29,092 nt of DNA from Pelargonium nanum (GCA_036897485.1 JAYMTF010000857.1:1-29092), one strand, 5' to 3'; positions 1 through 9,597 are shown, counted from the stretch's first letter. Made by a program: numbers and translations. The notes: a model not told the origin generated them from the letters alone.

Positions 1-687
1 CTTGGATTCTAACATGGATATGAATTCACAAGATTTGCATTCACTATGTGAAGCATACAAAACCAGGACCCGCTTTCCAGAAAGGTGAGAGCTGTCAATC
101 AGATCACATCCATCACCCGCAGACCGGATCAATTGACATTCTCCAGGAGGAAAGAGTAATTTCAGATTCACTGATTCTTTCTGTATTCTCCGCTCTATTT
201 CAACAAGAGATTGTCGGGTAAAAGGGTATCCCTCGACCCCATATTTTTCAAAGATTTCAGCGCCAGAAAATTCAAAACGGACCCCGTTAGTGTTGCGTTG
301 ACGCTGATCAACAATAACAAGGCAATCTCCCAACCAATAATCATCTCTGTCACATCTGAAAATTCGACGCAATTTCCTACAGCCTGGGTCCTTGAAAGGA
401 AGTGTCAACCAATTGATATTTTCGTAACACTGCTTTACGGATAGATTTTCAACATTCACAAATTTACCATGGTTATGATTGAAATGAAAGTTAATCTGAA
501 CAATCTCAAAATCATATCCACGCAATTTTGCCTCTTGATAAACCTACTTAATCAAATTCATGCGTGGGGGACTCGGTATATTTTCACAAAAATACAAGCC
601 TACAACCTTATTTTTAAGAGAGGAGATGGGGACCTATAATATAACCAACACACCAATTAATGTAAGCCAAGGACAGATAGATAGCCC

Positions 688-705
688 CACACACACACAC
701 ACACA
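688..705. repeat. (CA)n microsatellite
   Basis: About nine CA units lie in the intron between exons 2 and 3 of the nucleoredoxin-like pseudogene, just upstream (in its sense) of the exon 3 acceptor. Confidence 0.9.
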
Positions 706-803
706 TATGAAAAGATGCATAGGTGCGGTTTCTTTCGAAGAAATAATTATATCAAAGAGCAAGCATACACGAAACAATACGAAAAGAAGATTGAAATTAG
801 TTG

Positions 804-1290
804 AATCAATTATGTCAATTAGTACTAAATAACAACATACATGAGTACTGGTTTCTATTAGACAATTAGAACCATCAAAACGCCACAAACATACTCGGGA
901 AAATATAAAATAAAATAAAAATCCAATATAAAATTGAAACATAGAGGGGTCTCCATATAAATTAAAAGCAAAAGTGATCATATCAATAATAAGAACCGAC
1001 TTGTTGACCTAATCAATTAAGATAGCATAGGGAGTGCTGTAAAAAAAGTTTAGGTTGTGGTGTGCAAAAATACTTAATAGTTCATATGGTTTATCTACAA
1101 TTTTTCCTTAAATCAATGTCGATTAGTACTAAACAACTAGATGCACGTGTGGTTTCTTTCTTACAATCAGAACTATCAAAATGCTGCAAACACACAACCT
1201 CATAACAATATATGAAATATCCAAAGACAAAATTATATTATAAGCAAAAGTGATAAAATCAATTATAACAAGTAACGTATATGGGTACCT
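804..1290. repeat. diverged tandem duplication inside pseudogene intron 2
   Basis: Two related units, about 804-1000 and 1107-1285, share blocks such as ATTAGTACTAAA, GGTTTCT, CATCAAAA or TATCAAAA, and AAGCAAAAGTGAT in the same order. The right-hand unit ends at the splice donor of exon 2 (1289). The period is about 300 bp and the copies are clearly old. Confidence 0.65.
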
Positions 1291-1828
1291 TGTCGATGCC
1301 ATTGCTTGCAAGTAGATAATCACGAGTAGGGGATGCCAAAAGTTGATCCAAGTTGTTTAGTTGCTTACTGGGTTCATAACATTTATCCCGTAAGGTGTAT
1401 GCCCTTACTCGGTTCAAAGGATAAAGTTCGGCTCCGCCGTAGTGATTGAAAAGAGCCGAATGATCGGTTCTGGACGCCACAACTGTGTTGGTTGGATCGA
1501 TGATGGACCAATATGGCATGAAATGAATCGATAAGGCAGATCTGTTAAGAGAAAACGCCTCAACAACACGGTCACGAGCTGCTTTATCAGAGAAAGGGAT
1601 AGTAGGGAAGGGCATGGTGGAAAATAAGTGATTGAAATAAGCCTCTTCTTGTTCGGGACTAGGTTGTTGCCTAGGACTATCATCATCGGAATCATAGGAA
1701 TCCTTAATTTGAATTGCCACAAACACAAACTCGAAACCGCCCATAGGCAAAAGCTCACTGTAAGCATCCATCATATCCAAAGTGGCCCATGGCTCAAAGA
1801 ACTCCTTATATAGTGGCACAGTATATAA

Positions 1829-2150
1829 ACAATAGTCTTGCCCTTTAGATCATCAACCCTAACCTATATACACACCATTAACAGTTTTGATGTTCATGAT
1901 ATTCATAAATCATATATCAGTAACAAACTAACAATTATAATCTAATTATAAAGTGAAAAATCATAAGATAAAATAAACAATAGTCTTGCCCTTTAGATCA
2001 TCAACCCTAACCTATATCCACACAATTAACAATTTTGAAGTTCGTGATATTCATAAATCATATGATCAGATCAGCTAGCTAATTGAATAATCAGTAACAA
2101 TTATAATCTAATCATCAAGTGAAAATTCTTAAAATAAAATAAAGAGTACC
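1829..2150. repeat. tandem duplication carrying the 5' edge of exon 2
   Basis: Copy 1 starts near 1829 and copy 2 near 1977, a period of about 148 bp. Both contain AATAGTCTTGCCCTTTAGAT and CATCAACCCTAACCTATAT. Read on the minus strand, each copy holds a splice acceptor (TAG then GTTAGGGTTGATGAT) and the first codons of exon 2, VRVDDLKGKTIV. The copy nearer exon 1 (acceptor at 2011/2012) is an orphan exon start that runs straight into intron. The copy at 1863 leads into the full exon. Confidence 0.8.
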
Positions 2151-2259
2151 TTGTGGCCATTGTTTTTTACCAGGAAATCCCTATCTGGTGAGAAAAGAAG
2201 GTCCATGATATCAACAGTGTCCCCAATTTGAACACACCACTCATTGTACCATAAATTAA

Positions 2260-2530
2260 TGGATCAAGTTTTTTTTTACCCAAGTTTGGCGTGAAATCCA
2301 ATCTAATACCCAGATTTTTATTGTACCAAAATTAGACCCACATTTTTATTTTTCATCCAATCTAGTACCCATATTTTAATTTTGAACCCAATCCAGTACC
2401 TACTGTCACATCCCGTCAATTCGTCCGTTAAGTCTCGCTTACGTGGACGCCTTACTGCCTCGCTGGAAAGAAAACGCTGACGTGGGTGATGACGTGTACT
2501 CTTGGTTGTTAAGGTGGCAAAATTCAACTT
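2260..2530. repeat. degenerate short tandem repeat in intergenic DNA
   Basis: Three imperfect units of about 35-40 bp lie around 2290-2405. Each has the form CCAATCTAGTACCCA followed by an ATTTTAATTTT-type run. A CCGTTAAGTCT...ACGTGG...GACGTGGGTGATGACGTG segment follows. The combination resembles widely dispersed non-coding plant repeats. No gene is seen. Confidence 0.45.
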
Positions 2531-3421
2531 GCTGGCTTAGAATTTAAAAATACAAAAACAAAACAAAAGATCTCATCTCTGACTCTCTCTTCACCATACA
2601 ACTCTCAACTCAACTCCTTTAATACATCAAAAACTGAAAAAACGGAGTCCAAGCCAACAAAAAAAATTGGAGTTCAGCTCTCTTCTCCGACCACCACTTA
2701 TGCAACAACAATGAAAATAAAGTATAAAACCCTAACCATATCACCCTTTTGAAGCAAAAGCAGCATCATACACACAAATAATTTATTTATGGGTTGACAA
2801 AACGTGACACGACTAACACTTTCCGCGCCATAAATATTAAGTTGTTTTTCGTCAAAATTAAATTTACACTACAAAATATGTAATATGTTTGTTTCACATG
2901 CATTTCCGCGCCGCAATTTTATATTTAAAAAAAAACTTTTCCTTTATATTTTGATTGAAATGATGATTTATTTAAATAATCTAATTTTTCTTTTAAATAC
3001 TTTGAAACAATTGTTTTCCAATATATCCAATAAAGTGTCTACAAGTAAAGACAATGACCATCTAGAAGATTTTAAAACATTTTGGAATGTCTCATATTCC
3101 ATGGACATCTCTTGAACAAAATTCTAGCACAATTCTTTGGATATCTCTGGAGTAACTGCATGAATATGGAAAGGGAAGAACAGTCTAGCAAAAATAGACA
3201 CATAACTAAAGAATTCTAGATGATAAATGACAGCCATTGATATGTGTTGGTTTCACCTTCATTTAACTTGGGAGACTATATATATGGAGGATGCATTTGC
3301 TTCAAACCAGACTCAACGAAGCAAAATAAGTGTCTTTACTTGTATATATTCAGTTTCATTTATATATCACATGAAGCATGTTTTCATTGGAATGTTTTCA
3401 AATTATTTATTTATACTATAG
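2531..3421. other. AT-rich intergenic stretch, nothing recognised
   Basis: This stretch is low-complexity and strongly AT-rich. Short open frames at 2885-3115 and 3227-3432 have no recognisable family signature and a composition like the surrounding spacer. I see no gene, RNA or mobile-element boundary here. Confidence 0.5.
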
Positions 3422-3758
3422 CAGTGGGCTAAGCACGGAGTATTTCTGTTGAATCACATGACTTGCGATGAGTATTTTCGAGTGGGGCTACAAAGGGTAG
3501 AGAACTGATTCCACGTATTGATCCTTTGTTTCATAATAATTTTGCAAATGGGAGCATCTACATCATGAATCAGATTTACGAACTTCTCAGAAATGAGTTC
3601 GGTGATGCTTGTGAACCAGAAGTTCAACTACACTTCTCACAAGAGACGGGGGAACAATGCAACCTGAAAATTAAGTTTGTGTTTGATTTATAGTGGAACA
3701 TGTTGAAATACAAGTTTCATGACAATGAAACTCGGGAGTTTAGGTATACCACCATATA
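3422..3758 (+). pseudogene. decayed coding remnant, possibly RNase T2-like
   Basis: A protein-like stretch is visible on the plus strand in two frames. The first reads QWAKHGVFLLNHMTCDEYF and on to VEN. The second reads LIPRIDPLFHN..., then GSIYIMNQIYELLRNEFGD and NLKIKFVFDL. The frames join if one C was lost at the AAC/CTG boundary near 3507, and a TAG follows FVFDL at about 3688. The pattern W-x-KHG...YF, then a helix and a hydrophobic strand ending in D, recalls the second half of RNase T2 proteins (the CAS II region). That match is by eye and weak; the normally conserved Cys after KHG is not evident. No 5' half with the FTIHGLWP-type motif was found. What is visible is a short, 5'-truncated, twice-broken fragment. 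Confidence 0.35.
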
Positions 3759-3768
3759 GGCCCGGAAA

Positions 3769-3895
3769 GATTTTTTTTTTTTTTTGAATAAAGTGTAGCT
3801 TCATTAATAAGACGAATTACAAAATGAATGATTAAGCCATAGTTTACATACACCCGTGCGCATAGTACTTGGATTATAACATGGATACATACCAG
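3769..3895 (-). mobile_element. LINE-like 3' tail (non-LTR retrotransposon remnant)
   Basis: On the minus strand the stretch reads TTAATGAAGCTACACTTTAT, then TC and a run of 15 or more A. This is the usual 3' end of plant LINEs, with a short UTR followed by poly(A). No reverse-transcriptase coding remains, so it would be a 5'-truncated copy. The distal end (3869-3891) nearly matches positions 1-22, inside the nucleoredoxin pseudogene, so the insert boundary is unclear. Confidence 0.45.
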
Positions 3896-4370
3896 AACTC
3901 GAAAACAAAACTTGAAATCCTAGTTCAAAATCCACAATCCACACTATTTCTAAGTTAGAGTTTTAGGTCATTTAAGCCAAACTCGAAAAGAACACAACCC
4001 AAATTCCCAATTCAAAACCCATAACTCCCCGCTCTTTCTCAAGTCATAGTCGAATTACGTCTTTTCAGCCTAATTTGCATAAACACGACCCAAAATTCCA
4101 AATAAAACCCATAGTTCTTGTTGTTATCGATTCAGAATCGAGTTAGGTCTTTCCTTCCGAAACACAACCTCATATTTCAATTCAAAACTCGCATCTCTCA
4201 TGAGTTTAGTTGGGCCTTTACAACTAAAATCCGACAAAACACATTCCAAAAATCCAATTTTAAACCACAACTCTCAGTCTCTCACATATTTCAAGTCAGG
4301 ATCGAGTTAGATCTTTTCCGCTCAAACCCCAAAAAATAAAAATAAAAACACGACTCGAAATCCAATTGGG
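3895..4370. repeat. degenerate tandem array, about 80-105 bp per unit
   Basis: About five units share a cycle: AATTCCAAATTNAAAACCC, then a CTCTNTCTCAAGT-type block, then a GAGTTAGGTCTTTTC-type block, then AAACACGACCCAAAATTCC. Unit starts lie near 3908, 4003, 4092, 4171, 4248 and 4356. Units differ from each other by many substitutions and small indels. No open frame runs through the array. Confidence 0.6.
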
Positions 4371-4459
4371 CTTTGGAGGATTTATGAGTTCGTGGGCTTC
4401 AGGATAAGGCCTTAGTATATCATATGGGCTTGGCTGAGAAATATAAAATAAAATAACAA

Positions 4460-4531
4460 AGCTCCCGGCGAGGATCGAACTCGCGGCCTTTCGCTTACGA
4501 AGCGAACGCAATACCACTATGCTACGGAAGC
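4460..4531 (-). tRNA. tRNA-Thr (anticodon CGU)
   Basis: The minus strand folds as a full cloverleaf of 72 nt including the discriminator. The acceptor stem is GCTTCCG with CGGGAGC, including one T-G pair. The D stem is GCA/TGC. The anticodon stem is TTCGC/GCGAA around the loop TTCGTAA, giving anticodon CGT (decodes ACG, Thr). The T arm is GCGAG-TTCGATC-CTCGC. There is no intron. T runs follow within 20 nt downstream, as expected for Pol III termination. Confidence 0.95.
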
Positions 4532-4654
4532 AGACATTAGCCATTCAGTATGTTTTATAAATACTACTTTTATTTATTTTTGTATGTTTCAATATTCATT
4601 ATAATTCATGAAAATATATGCGGTAACAAATAGAGAATATTATAATATATTTAG

Positions 4655-5379
4655 AGGGTGTTTGGATTAGTTTCTAAAAAATAGCTGATAAGCAGGTAAA
4701 GCTTATGAGTATTAATGTGCTCCGACTTTTTTCAATAATAAGTTGTTACCTGTTTGGTAAGAACATGCTGATAAGCACTTGAATAGTTTGGTAAAAAGTA
4801 TTGATAAGCAGTTTATAATGTCAAATTGACTATAAAAGACATTAATGATATTTTCTGAAAGAATTTTTTATTTAAATAATCACGTTGTTTGCAAAAAATT
4901 CATGAGAATATTTAAATAATTATCATAATTGAAAATCGAAATACAAAGTTATGATTTTTTTTTCCATATTTTTCCACTTTCTAATACTTTTATTTTGAAT
5001 GCATAATTGAAAATCTCGAATTTTGTATATAAATAATTAATATTAAAAAAAATTTAAGACACAATCATATTTTTAATACAAAATTATACGAAATTGGCAT
5101 GAAAATCACTAAAATCGGGTATCAAATAACAAAACTATGAATTTTTCTTTATTTTTATCAGATAAAACTAGAAGGGCATAAATGACTTTTTAATGGTCAA
5201 ACTGACTCTTTTTTGTGTGCTAATAAGCTGAAAAATGAGAAGCTGGGTACCCCAAACTAGGCTCATAAGCACGAGCTTATAATCAATTTTCAATTTACCA
5301 AACAGGTAACTTGACAAAAAGAGTCGCTTTAATGCTTATAAGCCCGTTTGACCAGCTTATAAGCCTAAACAAACACCCT
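4655..5379. mobile_element. MITE-like non-autonomous DNA transposon
   Basis: The ends are inverted copies: AGGGTGTTTGGATTAG on the left and CTAAACAAACACCCT on the right (RC AGGGTGTTTGTTTAG). Matching subterminal TGATAAGCA / AGCTTATAAGC motifs are repeated many times near both ends. The 725-bp AT-rich interior has no coding potential. This is a common plant MITE architecture. I could not identify a clean target-site duplication, so the superfamily (hAT or Harbinger) is open. Confidence 0.7.
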
Positions 5380-5587
5380 ACATTAAAGAGAGAAAAGTTA
5401 TTTATGATAGCATGTGTTCAAATGTTGATGCAAATTTCACATAATAGTTTGATGACAACGAATCAGCGTTAACTTAAACAATCAATTGAAAAATTGTTTT
5501 ATTTCATAACAGAGGCAATATCACGAATCAGTTTACATTCAAATAAAAACATAATTGAATCGTTGCAGAAATGTTTCACGTATCAGT

Positions 5588-6246
5588 TTACGACGAAACA
5601 AACTCAATAAGATCGAGCACGATGGGAGCAAGATCCGGTTGAGCTACAATGGCAGCAAGATCTCCATCTTGTCCTTCCAAATAAGCCTTCAAAGTAGCAA
5701 CAACAATCCCACCAACACCACTCCTCATGAGCTCTCTAGGGCTTGTCCCATTCTTGCACATACAATCAGCCAAGACACCAACCAAACCTTGTGGATTATC
5801 ATCTAACATGTCCATGTGACCATACTCTTTGGCCACAAAATGGTAACAAGGTGGCTTGCACTCATAAAAAAACTCCTTGTGGCTGACCTCATCCGGAGCA
5901 CAAGGTGGCATGCAACAATTTCTATTCACATCTCCCAATCCGGTCACGACGACCGTCACGGGAATCGACAAGTCGAACGAGCGAGGCTCGTAAGTGAGAA
6001 TTTTGGGTCAGTCCTACAATTTTTGTTTAATCCTGCCACTGGGTCGACGCCTATAAGCACAAAAAAGTTAAGTATCGTTTGTACGTTTCCAAGCGCTAAA
6101 GCAAAGGTTGTCTTGCCACCTCTGCTATGGCCCGCAAGAGCAAGCTTGTCTATGTTTGCATATACTCCCTCAGGAATGATGGATACGAGGCCAGTGGATA
6201 GCCAATTTGTGACTTTTGATGCAAATTCGACTTCCTCAGTTTCTTT
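5588..6246 (-). pseudogene. CLH: chlorophyllase pseudogene (5'-truncated, frameshifted)
   Basis: Chlorophyllase is a serine hydrolase that removes phytol from chlorophyll. The visible part starts near 6246, plausibly at an intron acceptor (ACGTAAAG), with VEFASKVTNWLSTGL. It continues with the lipase motif GHSRGGKTTFALALG and with IGVDPVAGLNKNCRTDPK. At about 6000 the frame breaks: a run of four A (minus strand) where DPKILTYEPRSF needs five. The other frame continues FDLSIPVTVVVTGLGDVN, CAPDEVSHKEFFYECKPPC, VAKEYGHMDMLDD and GGIVVATLKAYLEG, ending EFVSS at 5588. The nucleophile Ser (GHSRGG), Asp (VDPVAG) and the GHMD His are all still present. The N-terminal third is missing; no such exon was found up to 7270. 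The call is a processed-away or truncated copy, because a 1-bp loss splits the remaining exon. Confidence 0.88.
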
Positions 6247-6594
6247 ACGTGGAAAATAAAGGTACAACTGAACCACTCAAAACGACTTACTATCAATTTA
6301 TCAATGACGTATTTTGAAAATGATGAATATTCAAATATGTATTTGATATACATGTCATAATAATCAAGACTCACTCATTTCAAGGACATTAGTTAGTTTT
6401 GAATCAATCTGTATGGGCTCATTACTGTAAATTAAAATCCCATCAAGCTAAGTTGAAGAGGCAAAGTATTTAACGGCCCAATAAAGAGAATAATGGGCTT
6501 GGCCCATTATGTATACTGACTACTCATCAAAGTGAAACGGCCCAAACTGAAACTATGCCCAGCCCATTAGTGTCGCGTCTTCCTTACTTTCACA

Positions 6595-6811
6595 TAGAGC
6601 TGACATTTCAAATTTTCAATTTCGAGTAAACAAATCAAAACTCAAACCCGACCAATTTGAGCACATGAACTATGTGCGGATACATGCAGTGTTGCCTGAA
6701 CGACCCGACCAACTTGATCTAAGGTCAAGTGCATTTTATGTGACCCGAACTTGACAATGTTGAGATTAAATTTTGATTGCCCGCATATCCGGGTCGAAAT
6801 TGCCGACTCTA
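6595..6811. mobile_element. short hAT-like element, TAGAG...CTCTA termini
   Basis: The left end is TAGAGCTGACATTTC and the right end is GAAATTGCCGACTCTA (RC TAGAGTCGGCAATTTC). These are imperfect terminal inverted repeats of the hAT YARNG type. The flanks CTTTCACA and CCTTCACC match at 6 of 8 positions, consistent with an aged 8-bp target-site duplication. The interior is rich in GACCCGA-type words. The element ends about 470 bp upstream of the LIFEGUARD start codon. Confidence 0.6.
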
Positions 6812-7023
6812 CCTTCACCGTACAATCAAAGCTGGCAAGTAGAATCCAACCTTGAGATTTTTTTATAAACAACGGGACAAGCAGGCTCACATACTCAACT
6901 TGAACCCAAAGGTCAACAACCTGAACCCAAATCTGCCTATTTGGTCAAACCGAACAACAAACGGCGGCCACAACAGCACAAAGGCATCAAACGGTAGAAA
7001 GATCCAGAATCTTTGAGATCTTC

Positions 7024-7112
7024 CACGTGGCATCCAGAAAATCCTCACACGTGTAACCTCCGTGTAACTGAATCGGCCATTTCTTCACACGTACGGGACG
7101 CATCTACACGTT
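7024..7112 (+). promoter_or_regulatory. ACGT-core cluster upstream of LIFEGUARD gene
   Basis: Two perfect CACGTG G-boxes (7024-7029 in TTCCACGTGGCATCC, 7048-7053 in CACACGTGTAAC) and two further ACGT cores (CACACGTACGG near 7087, CTACACGTTTCG near 7107) lie 170-255 bp upstream of the start codon. Plant bZIP factors bind such cores, including ABA- and ER-stress-responsive ones. Binding here is inferred from the motifs alone. Confidence 0.5.
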
Positions 7113-7277
7113 TCGTCTTCTTCCCCAAAACCTCCTCTTGACATTCCCAAATCCAGAAACCAAACCCTAACTTTCTCGCGTTTCCCCTCACTTTCTCGGC
7201 AAGAATCCACCTCCGTTTCAACCTCAATAGCTGTAATTTGTTCAAGATTTCTCTCAGGTTTTTGAGAAGTGAACAAG

Positions 7278-9203
7278 ATGTTTTCGCAGCCGTTCGGTAA
7301 GAGTGATGAGGAGTCCGGAGCGAGACCTCTGTATCCGATGATGCTGGAGAGCCCGGAGCTCCGGTGGTCCTTCATTCGCAAAATCTACGCGATCCTCACC
7401 GTCCAGCTGCTGGCCACGATCGCCGTCGCCGCTGTCGTGGTCACCGTCCGTCCGATCGCCACTTTCTTCGTCAGTACCACTGCCGGTCTCGCGCTCTATA
7501 TCGTGCTGATCATCGCTCCTTTCATCGGTATGTTACGATTGGCTTTGAACAACTGTTTGTGGTTTTGATGATTTGTGTTTTGGTTGTGGATTTGCGTCTG
7601 ATTTGGTTTGTTCTTGTTGCGGCAGTGTTGTGTCCTTTGTATTACTATCACCAGAAGCATCCGGTGAATTATCTTCTGCTTGGGATCTTCACTGTCACTA
7701 TTGCCTTTGCGGTTGGACTGACCTGTGCTTTTACCAGTGGTAAGTTATTGGTTGAGAAATTGCAAATTTGTTAATATTGTGCGATGTTGAATTAAATCTT
7801 AGGCTTTTTGGTAGCTGTGTTTTGTAGATGTTGATTGGAGTAGTGGACAATTCATCATTATAGAGAATTCAAGATTTGTTTGCTATATTAGTTATTTAAC
7901 ATTGGATTCAGATTCATTTGTTCATAAATGAATTTTTAGGATTAGATGCAACCAATTGTTTGTTTTGTTATAGGTTAGTTAGCCGAATGACGCATGTGTG
8001 ACTGTGTGCGGCATGATGATATGATACAACCAATCGTAGGGTCCGAATGTAAGGAACTGTTTGTTGTGAAAGTTATGGGGCTTGGAGCATTGATTGCAAA
8101 TTATTCATGTGTTTCTTGAGATATTAAAGGAGACAACATTTGGTGACTTTAATTTCATGCATTTAGGATCCTGAACAGTTGTCGGAGAAACAGTTGTGAA
8201 TACTGAGTTTGCAACTATGATACACAAAAACTCATCTTCCCTACGTACTTGTGTATTCAACACTTGGACACTCTTTGGATATGTCATATGTGTTTGACAC
8301 TTGAATTTTACACGTCTCCCAAATTTTTTATCATCCTCATTTGTTTCTTGTAATTGTGAATTGATTGAACACTCTAAAACACATTGACTCTAAAACACAT
8401 TGACAAGTATGATGTGATGTAACTTATTACTTATATCTCGTACCCGTGTCTATACAACATAGGTATGACATGATGATATAGTATGTCATGTCGTAATTTT
8501 ATCTGAAAGATTGATCCCAAATAATTTATAGGTTTTGTTAGATATTCAAGGATGCAACATTAGATGAAATTAGCTTTATGCATTTAGGATCTAGGAACTG
8601 TGCCTCGTTTTTATTCCAATGCTTGCCTTGCACTTCAATTATTGGCTCATGTACCATTTGGAGTCCCAGGGTTTTCATGGATACTTCATTGAAGGGAAAT
8701 TCTGTGGATACGGTAGAATACCCACTTATCTTTGTTTCCATGGTTAACAGGGAAGGTGATTCTCGAAGCTGTAATCTTGACGAGTGTGGTGGTAGTGAGT
8801 CTCACTCTGTACACATTCTGGGCTGCTAGGAGGGGACAAGACTTCAATTTCCTTGGGCCTTTCTTGTTTGGGGCTCTCATTGTTCTCATGGTTTTTGCAA
8901 TGATTCAGGTTTCATTCTCACATTTTTTCCCTACTTCTCGCAATCACTTCCTGATTCTATTTCATAGTTTCTCATCCCGGTATTGTTCATTGGCTGCAGA
9001 TTTTCTTCCCGCTTGGTAAGATCTCCGTGATGATCTACGGGTGCCTGGCCGCCATCATTTTCTGTGGTTACATCGTATATGACACCGACAATCTGATCAA
9101 GCGATACACGTATGACGAATACATCTGGGCAGCCGTCTCTCTGTACCTGGACATCATCAACCTCTTCCTCTCCTTGCTAACGATCTTCAGAGCTGCCGAT
9201 TGA
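7278..9203 (+). CDS. LFG: LIFEGUARD / Bax-inhibitor-1 (TMBIM) family membrane protein
   Basis: This is a multi-pass endomembrane protein of the BI-1 family, whose members suppress cell death and shape ion and stress responses. CDS exons are 7278-7527, 7626-7739, 8751-8908 and 9000-9203; all junctions are GT-AG and phase-consistent, giving 726 nt and 241 aa, normal for plant LFGs. The protein starts MFSQPFGKSDEESGARPLYP and has about seven hydrophobic segments, including IYAILTVQLLATIAVAAVVV, VNYLLLGIFTVTIAFAVGL, VILEAVILTSVVVVSLTLY and ISVMIYGCLAAIIFCGYIV. The C-terminal signature VYDTDNLIKRY...LYLDIINLFLSLL carries the paired Asp residues of the family. The first ATG in the exon is chosen because it begins the family's usual N-terminus. 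Exons are GC-rich against AT-rich introns; intron 2 is 1011 bp. It converges on the next gene, with 394 bp between stop codons. Confidence 0.93.
8371..8402. repeat. perfect 16-bp tandem duplication in LFG intron 2
   Basis: ACTCTAAAACACATTG occurs twice head to tail. The same intron also has a looser duplication, around 8115-8170 and 8540-8595, sharing GATATT...ACAACATT or GCAACATT and ATGCATTTAGGATC. Confidence 0.85.
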
Positions 9204-9597
9204 TTGGAGAGATCGGCAACAAGATCGGTAACAACCTGTCTATATTTGTTTTCGTTTTCAGAATCAGAACTCTGTAACCACGTTAGTAGTACATAATTGA
9301 TTCAAGAAAACATTTTTGTTTCTTTTCGTAAAGATTGGTGGATTCAATAATGACATATATAGGCTTATTGTCTATTCCAAGGAAGTCATTTGTAGTGATT
9401 CATTTTATTCTATAAATGCAAGAAAAGAATAGTTTGTGGCTATAATGTCTTGTTTTCAATGTTATTTTTGCCTTTTGTTTAGCTTTTGTGTCAAAAAATA
9501 AGATTGAGTCTAATTTCTGCAAAAGCAATCAAATACATAACCAACCAATCAAGATTTGAACATCAGATTCCTTGCATCTCAAGTAAACACAAAAAGT

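Larger units (their letters stand above)
1..2206 (-). pseudogene. nucleoredoxin-like (multi-thioredoxin-domain) pseudogene, 3' end outside window
   Basis: Nucleoredoxins are cytosolic or nuclear disulfide reductases with tandem thioredoxin (Trx) folds. Three exons fit splice sites: 2150-2206 (ATG at 2204-2206, MDLLFSPDRDFLVKNNGHK), 1289-1863 and 633 to beyond position 1. Family signatures are GGFEFVFVAIQ, FSTMPFPTIPFSD and LLASPTRDYLLASNGIDK in exon 2, then KVVGLYF, GYDFEIV, INWLTLPFKDPGCRKL and YGVEGYPFT in exon 3. Lesions: in exon 2 the frame shifts near 1825-1830, in a TATATA run that looks like a 2-bp gain (exon length 575 = 573 + 2). In exon 3, codon 30 is TAG (544-546). The WCxxC site is replaced in domains 1 and 2 (IPSPP in domain 2), but a third domain at the window edge keeps CKSC at 28-39. 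Intron and exon-edge duplications surround exon 2. Family assignment is firm. Calling it dead rests on the two lesions; expression was not tested. Confidence 0.82.

Noticed and set aside
634..981. 115-codon minus-strand frame
   Set aside because: It lies in the intron of the nucleoredoxin-like pseudogene; the Cys/Val run is just the CA microsatellite translated.
1259..1819. Intact 186-aa single-exon gene starting at GTG 1819
   Set aside because: The frame is the middle exon of the nucleoredoxin-like pseudogene: it continues past splice sites at 1289 and 1863, and no ATG begins it.
4645..5390. Target-site duplication for the MITE-like element
   Set aside because: Flanks (ATATTTAG side and ACATTAAA side) do not match at 3, 8 or 9 bp under any boundary I tried, so none is claimed.
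7364..7774. 136-codon plus-strand frame overlapping LFG exons 1-2
   Set aside because: It is a frame-shifted read through exon 1 and intron 1. The true frame encodes the conserved membrane protein with GT-AG splicing.
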